Shown here: one piece after another, positions 1 through 4,694 of the stretch
How the letters are laid out: every line of letters starts with the position of its first letter
How positions within the stretch are numbered: the first letter of the stretch is position 1
NCBI GenBank assembly: GCA_030837305.1
Contig: JAUPKT010000003.1
Location: 1-5,446, forward strand
From: Thermodesulfobacteriota bacterium
GTDB lineage: Bacteria; Desulfobacterota; Desulfomonilia; Desulfomonilales; Desulfomonilaceae
Length of the DNA: 5,446 nt
Direction of reading: 5' to 3'
The notes under the pieces: model-generated
Told to the model about the DNA's origin: nothing
Databases searched by the model: none
What the model saw: the letters and a program-made list of their open reading frames with translations, nothing else
Made by a program: the position numbers and the translations under genes

Positions 1-1
1 G

Positions 2-643
2 CAGGACAGCGACTGGACCGACGGGGCTAATCCTGGGCAAAAAACCATCTTCAGCGAATCAAGATGCAAGATGAACAGTGGTTTTTCCGTGGACGCGAAG
101 GTGGATATGGCTCTGGGGCTTACTGCGGCCCTTAACATCCGTCCCCTGGTTGGCTGGCGTGTCCAGCGATTCAGTTTCACGACCTATGACGGCATCCAGT
201 TTGAGGTCGGCCAGCAACCGTTTCCATTGCCCGGCAACGGCATAGAATTCAGACAAACATTCTATCATTACTATATCGGGGGTATCTTTAGGCGAACACT
301 AGGCGCATCCCGAATGCTGCCCTCCCTCCCGCTGGTGGATGTTTCCATTCAGGGTGATTATGGGATGGTCACCGCCGGCAATGAAGACCTGCACCTGCTC
401 CGTTCAGGCCACAGGGTGACCCAGGATAACACCCGTGGTCACTCGTGGCACGCAAACATTCAATTGGGATTCCTCTATACGCAGTCGCTCCGGGCGCGAC
501 TGGAAGCGGATCTTCTGAGAATAGTGAGTCATGGCTCCCATCGGCTGACGAACCCTGTTCAATTCGTCGACTTCTCCTTTGACGGATCGCGCGTGTGGTC
601 GGATCAGGCATCCTTCACCGTGACCGGCGAATTGATTTTCTGA
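2..643 (+). CDS. Omptin-family outer-membrane aspartyl protease, C-terminal part (5' end cut by the window)
   Basis: The frame is open to the left edge, so the signal peptide and roughly the first 80 mature residues are missing; the ATG at 71 is internal. The visible start, QDSDWTDGANPG, matches the OmpT segment DQDWMDSSNPG that carries catalytic Asp83 and Asp85 (here codons 5-7 and 11-13). Further on, the DLH triplet at 386-394 matches the OmpT Asp210-x-His212 dyad. Alternating polar/aromatic strands, a YYIGG strand and a terminal phenylalanine (GELIF) fit the last strands of a 10-stranded outer-membrane beta-barrel. Known omptins cleave peptides at the cell surface using an Asp-Asp/Asp-His site. 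All four catalytic residues are present, so the enzyme should be active. Two acidic pocket residues of OmpT (Asp97, Asp208) appear to be Ser and Asn here, so strict dibasic specificity is doubtful. The alignment is from memory. No terminator is evident after the stop. Confidence 0.85.
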   Translation, partial: QDSDWTDGANPGQKTIFSESRCKMNSGFSVDAKVDMALGLTAALNIRPLVGWRVQRFSFTTYDGIQFEVGQQPFPLPGNGIEFRQTFYHYYIGGIFRRTLGASRMLPSLPLVDVSIQGDYGMVTAGNEDLHLLRSGHRVTQDNTRGHSWHANIQLGFLYTQSLRARLEADLLRIVSHGSHRLTNPVQFVDFSFDGSRVWSDQASFTVTGELIF

Positions 644-781
644 GCAAACACCTGGGCCACGGTCACACCGTACACGTGAATCCGTGCCTCAAATGGTGCA
701 AATGAACGATGCATTTTCTCCGTCTTTCTCCTTTAGAGCCTAACGTTTGAGTCTTCTTTATTGATGCGCCGGCGAAAAAAC

Positions 782-809
782 GGGACAATATTGATGGAAC
801 GTTTATAAT
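782..809 (+). promoter_or_regulatory. Candidate sigma-70 promoter for the 72-residue ORF
   Basis: A perfect -10 box, TATAAT (804-809), is preceded by GGGACA (782-787, 4 of 6 matches to TTGACA) with a 16-bp spacer. The predicted start near 816 would give a leader of about 110 nt before the ATG at 928. The weak -35 and the AT-rich hairpin it sits in keep confidence modest. Confidence 0.4.
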
Positions 810-841
810 GGGATCGAGGTCAGACTTATTTATAAAGTTCC
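796..841. repeat. Imperfect hairpin overlapping the promoter -10
   Basis: GGAAC-g-TTTATAA (796-808) pairs with TTATAAAGTTCC (830-841): 12 base pairs with a single bulged G and a loop of about 21 nt. The left arm includes most of the TATAAT box at 804-809. A transcript starting downstream of that box would contain only the right arm, so the symmetry would act at the DNA level unless transcription comes from upstream. Confidence 0.45.
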
Positions 842-914
842 CTCAAACGTTCTCGCCGGTATCGTGATGAGGCCTTTATGTACTAAGAGACCCGAACCGC
901 CGGGACCGCTTCAC

Positions 915-920
915 AGGAGG
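915..920 (+). promoter_or_regulatory. Strong ribosome binding site of the small ORF
   Basis: AGGAGG lies 7 nt ahead of the ATG at 928. This is a full-consensus Shine-Dalgarno and the main reason for believing the small ORF is translated. Confidence 0.75.
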
Positions 921-927
921 ACTAGTC

Positions 928-1146
928 ATGAACAAATCCGATATTCTGAAAGCCCTGGAATGGGTTGACCAGACGGCGAGGGATGGCGACGCCGTTCGTC
1001 TGACCCAGGCGAAGCTGGCCCTCGAAACTGAATTGAAATCGCAGAAGAGTTTATCAAGCCCTGACAGTGCTTACAGGACCGCTTTCGAGAGTTTTGTGCG
1101 GAAACACGGCCGGGAGCCGTTGGAAGATGTCACCAATATTGACTGA
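928..1146 (+). CDS. Uncharacterised 72-residue hydrophilic protein
   Basis: I do not recognise this protein. It has no signal peptide, membrane segment or cysteine, and looks cytoplasmic. Residues 2-40 are rich in Leu, Ala, Lys, Glu and Asp and should form one or two helices. A Ser-rich turn (41-47) leads to a second helix (about 48-60, YRTAFESFVRKHGREP), and the tail is acidic. A perfect AGGAGG site and a TATAAT box upstream support real expression. It ends 9 bp before the end of the convergent acyltransferase gene, so it is a single-gene unit on this strand. The 'FVRKHGREP' stretch resembles a small helical binding motif, but I cannot name a family. The coding call is fairly sure; the function is unknown. 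Confidence 0.65.
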   Translation: MNKSDILKALEWVDQTARDGDAVRLTQAKLALETELKSQKSLSSPDSAYRTAFESFVRKHGREPLEDVTNID

Positions 1147-1155
1147 CTCTTGAGA

Positions 1156-1959
1156 TCAGGAGACGCTGTTCGATCGTGCCTTTCCATCGAATGGGTCGAA
1201 CTCCGTATCAAGATTACTCAACATAGCGAGACGGGTACGTTCAATCAGGTCGGGCACGTCCTCTTGTGTCAGGCCTTCAGTTTGTATGGGATCAGCTATT
1301 ACCACCTCTATGTGACCCGGCAGGAAGAAAATGGTTTTCTTGGGGAGCACCCGGAACGCGCCGTTGCACGTGACGGGCAAGATGGGAATTCCCGTTTGAA
1401 CGGCCATCATGAATGCGCCTTTCTTGAACGGCTGCAAATTCTCATCCGGACTCCGGGTTCCTTCGGGATAGATCACCACAGACCAGCCGCCCTCGAGTTT
1501 CTTTTTTCCTTCTTCCAGACTTTTAATGGCTTTTTCCGAATTGGACCGGTCGATGGCTATGGCGCCGGTGCGGCCCAACGCTGGACCAAAAAGGGGTATC
1601 TTGAGAAGTTCTTTTTTTATGACCCACCGAAAAGGAGTGGGCAAGCATCTAAATAATGCCAAAATGTCTGCGTTACCTTGATGATTGGGAGTGATAATAT
1701 AGCTTGCGCCTGGCGTAATCTTTTCTTTGCCCCTGATGGAGAACGTCAAGCCCATGCCGCGTGCCACACCATACGCCCACCAGGTACCGATCAGGTATGC
1801 GGGCCGGCCCGAAGCCGTTAAGAGGGAAATCAATATCAGAGGCGGAGCGAGGATCAAGGTCATCATGACGAGGCCCACCGCTCCCAACGCCAGTCTCGGG
1901 GCGTTGATGAGCGAAAACTTCCGCTTGAATTTCTTGTCCCTACGTTCAGCGTTTCTCAT
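1156..1959 (-). CDS. plsC: 1-acyl-sn-glycerol-3-phosphate acyltransferase (PlsC family)
   Basis: The 267-residue protein transfers an acyl chain to lysophosphatidic acid to make phosphatidic acid, at the cytoplasmic face of the inner membrane. The acyltransferase blocks appear in order: the HX4D catalytic motif NHQGNAD (His93, Asp98), block II GAIAIDRSN (132-140), block III YPEGTRS (164-170) and block IV IPILPV (191-196). A basic N-terminus (residues 3-15) is followed by a hydrophobic membrane anchor at about 23-49. FKKGAF (178-183) is also typical. The length suits the family. The ATG is fixed by an in-frame TAA four codons upstream; its Shine-Dalgarno (GGAT) is weak. The tail (251-267) is polar and non-conserved. 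The gene is convergent with the small ORF and divergent from the adaptor gene. Specificity within the PlsC superfamily (for example lyso-ornithine lipid substrates) cannot be excluded. Confidence 0.9.
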   Translation of the reverse strand: MRNAERRDKKFKRKFSLINAPRLALGAVGLVMMTLILAPPLILISLLTASGRPAYLIGTWWAYGVARGMGLTFSIRGKEKITPGASYIITPNHQGNADILALFRCLPTPFRWVIKKELLKIPLFGPALGRTGAIAIDRSNSEKAIKSLEEGKKKLEGGWSVVIYPEGTRSPDENLQPFKKGAFMMAVQTGIPILPVTCNGAFRVLPKKTIFFLPGHIEVVIADPIQTEGLTQEDVPDLIERTRLAMLSNLDTEFDPFDGKARSNSVS

Positions 1960-2226
1960 GGGATCCGATTAACCAGATAAAGCATTACTTGAAGCCTTAC
2001 GCCTCTTCATTATGAGGGGTCACATACTCATCCATTCACGATTCACTATAGCATGAACCATGGTGAAGATGAACGTCATCAATTGAAACAATCAAATTCA
2101 TGGCTTTTCACACCCAGACTCCCACTCTTGAGAAATGTCGCCCGATGATCTCTTCTCAAGCCGCATTCGATTGTTGCCCCTTTGAGAAAGGTGCTGTAAA
2201 TGTATCCCATGGAGAATTGACAACAC
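1960..2226. promoter_or_regulatory. Divergent intergenic region between plsC and the adaptor gene
   Basis: This 267-bp region must hold promoters in both directions, but no strong one stands out. For plsC (minus strand), TATAGT (complement of 2045-2050) with TTCATC (complement of 2068-2073) at 17 bp is a weak candidate. For the adaptor gene, TGTAAA (2195-2200) with TTGTTG (2171-2176) at 18 bp is weaker still. The adaptor-proximal half holds a thrice-repeated TTGAGAA element, listed separately. A CCTC/GAGG symmetry lies at 2002-2017. No credible small gene was found. Confidence 0.4.
2127..2189. repeat. Three TTGAGAA repeats upstream of the adaptor gene
   Basis: CTTGAGAA (2127-2134) and TTCTCAAG (2153-2160) form a perfect 8-bp inverted repeat around an 18-nt spacer. 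A third copy, TTGAGAAA (2182-2189), repeats the left arm (2128-2135) directly, 54 bp downstream. The third copy lies within the weak promoter candidate of the adaptor operon. Such spacing suits a dimeric regulator, but no regulator is identified. Confidence 0.4.
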
Positions 2227-3450
2227 ATGGGCCAAGATGATCTCGACAAACTAAGAATTGGTGAAAATTACCGGGGATCTTCCGGTCCGGGGAGACGACG
2301 GAAGAAACTTGTCTGGGGTCTCTCAATAGTATCGGCCATAGTCGTAATCGTCATCATCCTTGCCGGGACAGGGCGATTGCTGCCCGCTGTCCCTGTATCG
2401 ACTGCAAAGGTCGCTTTGACGTTCCCGTCCAGGGCACTCACCGAACTCAACGCCAGCGGCTATGTGGTAGCCCAAAGAAAAGCCGCCGTATCTTCCAAGG
2501 CCACCGGCCGTATACGAAAGCTGTCTGTGGAAGAAGGCAAGGTGGTGAAGGCCGGTGACATACTTGCTCAACTGGAAAATGAAGACCTCGTGGCCACGTT
2601 GGAAGAGGGTCGTGCAAATCTGAGGGTTGCCAAGGCTGCCCTGACTAATGCGGAAGCCGAAATGGCAGATGCCACGCTCAACTACAACCGCAACAAGTCC
2701 CTTAAGGCCACTGGAGCTGTTTCAGACCAGGCCTTTGATGCTGCTGAGGCCCGTTACAAGAAAGCGCTGTCCTCAGAGACCCAGGCCCGATTCCTGATCG
2801 GCCGTGCAGAAGCGTCGCTGCGCCTGGCAGAAGTAAATCTGGAGTACTCTTTGATTAGAGCCCCATTCGATGGAGTCATACTGACGAAGAGTGCGGATGA
2901 AGGTGAAATAGTCGCACCCTTTGGGGCATCCGTGAATGCAAGGGCTGCAGTGGCCACCATGGCTGACCTCAGTTCTCTCATGGTCGAAGTGGATGTTTCG
3001 GAAGCAAGCCTAGAGAAGGTGAGGCTGGGCCAGGCGGTGGAGGTTCGATTGGACGCATTCCCCGACGATCGGTTTGCGGGCACGGTCCACATGATCGTCC
3101 CCACGGCGGATCGATCAAAAGCCACCGTACTCACTAAGATCAAATTCGAAAAACTCGACTCGCGTGTTCTCCCGGAGATGAGCGCAAAGGCCGCGTTTCT
3201 TTCACGGCCACTTGGGCCGGACGAACATAAACCTTTCTTGGGCATACCGAGATCTGCAGTAAACGCTGCTAACGGTCAAAAGACTGTTTATCGTGTGAAC
3301 GAAGCCAGGGCCCATCAATTAGCCGTCGAAACTGGTCGAGAATGGGGGGACACTGTGGAAGTGCTGTCTGGAATCCAAGATGGAGATATCGTTATCCTGA
3401 AACCTGGAGATCAGGTCAGGGATGGACGCCGTGTGAAGGTTCCGGAATGA
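2227..3450 (+). CDS. HlyD/MacA-type periplasmic adaptor (membrane fusion protein) of an ABC transporter
   Basis: The 407-residue adaptor is anchored in the inner membrane and projects into the periplasm, bridging an ABC pump to outer-envelope partners. Order of parts: charged cytoplasmic N-terminus (1-27, with RRRKK), one transmembrane helix (about 28-47), first lipoyl half with ATGRIRKLSVEEGKVVKAGD (92-111), an Ala/Glu-rich alpha-hairpin coiled coil (about 119-203), second lipoyl half with YSLIRAPFDGVI (207-218), a beta-barrel (about 248-328) and a membrane-proximal domain to the end. All expected parts are present. An in-frame TGA at 2218-2220 makes the ATG at 2227 the earliest start; the nearest Shine-Dalgarno, GGAG (2211-2214), is rather far (12 nt). 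Its last codon overlaps the ATPase start, so the two are translationally coupled. MacA-like is the best assignment; an RND adaptor is less likely given the ATPase partner. Confidence 0.88.
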   Translation: MGQDDLDKLRIGENYRGSSGPGRRRKKLVWGLSIVSAIVVIVIILAGTGRLLPAVPVSTAKVALTFPSRALTELNASGYVVAQRKAAVSSKATGRIRKLSVEEGKVVKAGDILAQLENEDLVATLEEGRANLRVAKAALTNAEAEMADATLNYNRNKSLKATGAVSDQAFDAAEARYKKALSSETQARFLIGRAEASLRLAEVNLEYSLIRAPFDGVILTKSADEGEIVAPFGASVNARAAVATMADLSSLMVEVDVSEASLEKVRLGQAVEVRLDAFPDDRFAGTVHMIVPTADRSKATVLTKIKFEKLDSRVLPEMSAKAAFLSRPLGPDEHKPFLGIPRSAVNAANGQKTVYRVNEARAHQLAVETGREWGDTVEVLSGIQDGDIVILKPGDQVRDGRRVKVPE

Positions 3451-4184
3451 CGCCACACTCGGGAAGACTCCATCCGGGAGGGATTCACCTTCCCGTGGAC
3501 ATAGTTCTCGTCGAGAACCTCTCCAAGTCCTATACCCGGGGGGACCAGATCGTGCCGGTCTTGCGAGACATCTCTCTCGCCGTTGAACAGGGTGAATTTG
3601 TGGCTCTCATGGGCCCGTCCGGGTCAGGAAAAACAACCCTCTTGAACCTTATCGCAGGAATAGATAGGCCCGATGGGGGTAAACTCACGGTGGGCGGTGT
3701 CGACATCGCAAAATTAACGGAATCTGAGTTGAGTGATTGGCGGGCTGGACATGTGGGTTTTATTTTTCAGTTCTATAATCTCATTCCTGTTCTGAACGCC
3801 CTGGAAAACGTGGAGCTTCCTCTTCTGCTGACCTCCCTCTCTCGAAAAGAGAGGGCTGATCACGCCATTGCCGCGCTTGAGGCTGTGGGGCTTGCCGACC
3901 GCATGGATCACTATCCGAGTCAGTTATCCGGAGGCCAGCAGCAGAGAGTCGCAATAGCCCGAGCCATTGTGACGGACCCCCTCATTGTGGTGGCAGACGA
4001 ACCCACCGGAGACCTTGATAAGAACAGCGCCACCGAGGTGCTCAACTTGCTGAGTAGGCTGAACCAGCAATTCCAAAAGACAATCGTTATGGTCACCCAC
4101 GATCCTCGAGCGGCAAAGAGGGCAGGGCGGATCCTGTATCTTGATAAGGGCGTCCTGGCCGATTCCCTGCACGACGAGTTTTGA
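3447..4184 (+). CDS. ABC transporter ATPase, MacB/LolD type
   Basis: The 245-residue nucleotide-binding subunit is complete: Walker A GPSGSGKT (56-63), Q-loop Gln108 in FIFQFYNL, signature LSGGQQQR (160-167), Walker B LIVVADEP with catalytic Glu185, D-loop GDLD (188-191) and switch His218 in THDP. FIFQFYNLIP and the THDPRAAKRA ending are typical of the MacB/LolD/FtsE branch, which energises FtsX-type permeases for mechanical export or lipoprotein release. No membrane domain is fused, unlike MacB itself. The ATG overlaps the adaptor stop (ATGA) with GAAGG 7 nt upstream. A GTG at 3495, behind GGGAGG, would give a start (MDIVLVENLSKSY) closer to the family norm and remove 16 unusual residues, so the start is uncertain. 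The longer frame upstream into the adaptor gene is not credible. No FtsX permease gene follows. Confidence 0.9.
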   Translation: MTPHSGRLHPGGIHLPVDIVLVENLSKSYTRGDQIVPVLRDISLAVEQGEFVALMGPSGSGKTTLLNLIAGIDRPDGGKLTVGGVDIAKLTESELSDWRAGHVGFIFQFYNLIPVLNALENVELPLLLTSLSRKERADHAIAALEAVGLADRMDHYPSQLSGGQQQRVAIARAIVTDPLIVVADEPTGDLDKNSATEVLNLLSRLNQQFQKTIVMVTHDPRAAKRAGRILYLDKGVLADSLHDEF

Positions 4185-4244
4185 GGCTCCGTGCTGTTTT
4201 AATTCTGACAAAAGAAGGGGAGAACATTTTTTTCATGGGGCTTC

Positions 4245-4273
4245 TTGACAAGGCTGGAGACACACTTTATTAT
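4245..4273 (+). promoter_or_regulatory. Near-consensus sigma-70 promoter of the arsR-permease unit
   Basis: TTGACA (4245-4250, 6 of 6) is separated by exactly 17 bp from TATTAT (4268-4273, 5 of 6). The predicted start near 4280 lies upstream of the ATG at 4304, which rules against the upstream starts at 4181 and 4235. This separates the ArsR unit from the ATPase operon ending at 4184, although no terminator hairpin is visible between them. Confidence 0.75.
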
Positions 4274-4289
4274 TTGAACAAATGGTCAA
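4274..4289. promoter_or_regulatory. Operator-like palindrome at the ArsR transcription start
   Basis: TTGAACAAATGGTCAA is a 16-bp imperfect palindrome (6 of 8 pairs), lying directly after the -10 box. Its left half, TTGAACA, resembles the TGAACA half-site known from SmtB/ArsR operators. An overlapping 12-bp palindrome, ATTTGAACAAAT (4272-4283), and a CTTGAC/GTCAAG pair (4244-4249/4285-4290) add symmetry. Binding here would block RNA polymerase, so autorepression by the ArsR product is likely. This is inference from position and sequence. Confidence 0.5.
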
Positions 4290-4291
4290 GT

Positions 4292-4295
4292 GGAG
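4292..4295 (+). promoter_or_regulatory. Ribosome binding site deciding the ArsR start
   Basis: GGAG lies 8 nt ahead of the ATG at 4304 and downstream of the predicted transcription start. It supports 4304 over the other in-frame starts. Confidence 0.6.
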
Positions 4296-4303
4296 AACAA
4301 AAG

Positions 4304-4627
4304 ATGCAGCGTGATGATATGACAAGACTCCAGATAAAAGCCGAAGTATTCAAAGCCCTCGGACACCCCCTCAGACTCGGCGTGGTCGAATTCCTTCGGG
4401 ATGGGGAGAAATGCGTCTGCGAAATTGTCGATCACATGGGCACGGGGATGTCCAATATTTCAAAGCATCTCGCCATACTGAAAAAAGCGGGAGTGGTGGC
4501 TGACAGACGAGATGGCGTTAAAATCATGTATCGAGTCACCATGTCCTGTGCCTTGGACTTTTCCCATTGCGTTGAGGGAGTCGTCATCAGGCGTTTGGAA
4601 GATCAAAGATCCGTCATGGTGGCATGA
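4304..4627 (+). CDS. ArsR/SmtB-family metalloregulatory repressor
   Basis: The 107-residue winged-helix repressor is of usual length for the family. FKALGHPLRLGVVEFL (16-31) is the characteristic ArsR N-terminal helix; SNISKHLAILKKAGVV (50-65) is the recognition helix region and RRDGVKIMYRV (68-78) the wing. KCVCE (36-40) gives Cys37 and Cys39, matching the CVC of the As(III) site in E. coli ArsR (CVCDLC), but the third cysteine of that motif is Val here. Two further cysteines, Cys82 and Cys89, lie just after the wing and could complete a site. Known family members release DNA on binding metal or metalloid. The promoter and palindrome immediately upstream imply autoregulation, and the permease gene 67 bp downstream is the evident target. 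The frame is open upstream (TTG 4181, ATG 4235), but those starts precede the predicted transcript. The inducer is not proven. Confidence 0.9.
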   Translation: MQRDDMTRLQIKAEVFKALGHPLRLGVVEFLRDGEKCVCEIVDHMGTGMSNISKHLAILKKAGVVADRRDGVKIMYRVTMSCALDFSHCVEGVVIRRLEDQRSVMVA

Positions 4628-4681
4628 TGCAGACCTCGTCCCAGGGATGAAGAACCTGCCGTAAGTTAATTCAACAAGTTC

Positions 4682-4687
4682 AGAGGA
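4682..4687 (+). promoter_or_regulatory. Ribosome binding site supporting a TTG start of the permease
   Basis: AGAGGA lies 7 nt ahead of TTG at 4695. The next in-frame ATG (4767) has only a distant AAGGA (about 13 nt), so the TTG is preferred. Confidence 0.55.
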
Positions 4688-4694
4688 TAGTACG

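Larger units (their letters stand above)
742..851. repeat. Perfect 10-bp inverted repeat with 90-bp spacer
   Basis: AACGTTTGAG at 742-751 is the exact reverse complement of CTCAAACGTT at 842-851. The heptamer AACGTTT recurs at 798-804, giving three copies of the core in about 110 bases. The outer right arm directly abuts the right arm of the inner hairpin (796-841). No target-site duplication is visible at the ends, so a miniature transposable element is not supported. Possible roles are paired operator sites or a structured element. Confidence 0.5.
644..927. other. Non-coding region between the omptin gene and the small ORF
   Basis: No convincing gene lies in these 284 bases. Just after the omptin stop is a small perfect hairpin, ACGGT-CAC-ACCGT (659-671), but without a T-tract, so it is not a clear terminator. 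The second half holds an inverted repeat (742-751/842-851), an inner hairpin, a TATAAT promoter candidate and the Shine-Dalgarno sequence of the next gene, each listed separately. A short CCCG/CGGG stem (891-894/901-904) lies just ahead of the ribosome binding site. Confidence 0.6.

Noticed and set aside
659..671. Rho-independent terminator after the omptin gene
   Set aside because: The hairpin stem is only 5 bp and no T-tract follows it.
742..851. Miniature transposable element (MITE) bounded by the 10-bp inverted repeat
   Set aside because: No target-site duplication is seen at the ends and the terminal repeat does not extend beyond 10 bp; kept only as an inverted repeat.
1150..1656. 168-codon plus-strand frame opposite plsC
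   Set aside because: It lies antisense to a clear acyltransferase with all motifs intact, has no ribosome binding site, and its translation resembles no family.
2053..2148. 31-codon ATG frame in the divergent intergenic region
   Set aside because: There is no Shine-Dalgarno before the ATG, the composition is not protein-like and it overlaps candidate regulatory elements.
3342..3446. Upstream extension of the ATPase frame inside the adaptor gene
   Set aside because: It would overlap the conserved end of the adaptor by over 100 bases, lacks a good ribosome binding site and adds residues not found in ABC ATPases.
4185..4233. Terminator between the ATPase and ArsR genes, suggested by seven T at 4227-4233
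   Set aside because: The preceding GGGGAG has no complementary upstream arm, so no stable stem can be drawn before the T-run.
4181..4303. Upstream starts of the ArsR frame (TTG 4181, ATG 4235)
   Set aside because: The promoter at 4245-4273 lies inside this stretch, so transcripts from it would not include these starts; ATG 4304 has a well-spaced GGAG and gives the usual family length.
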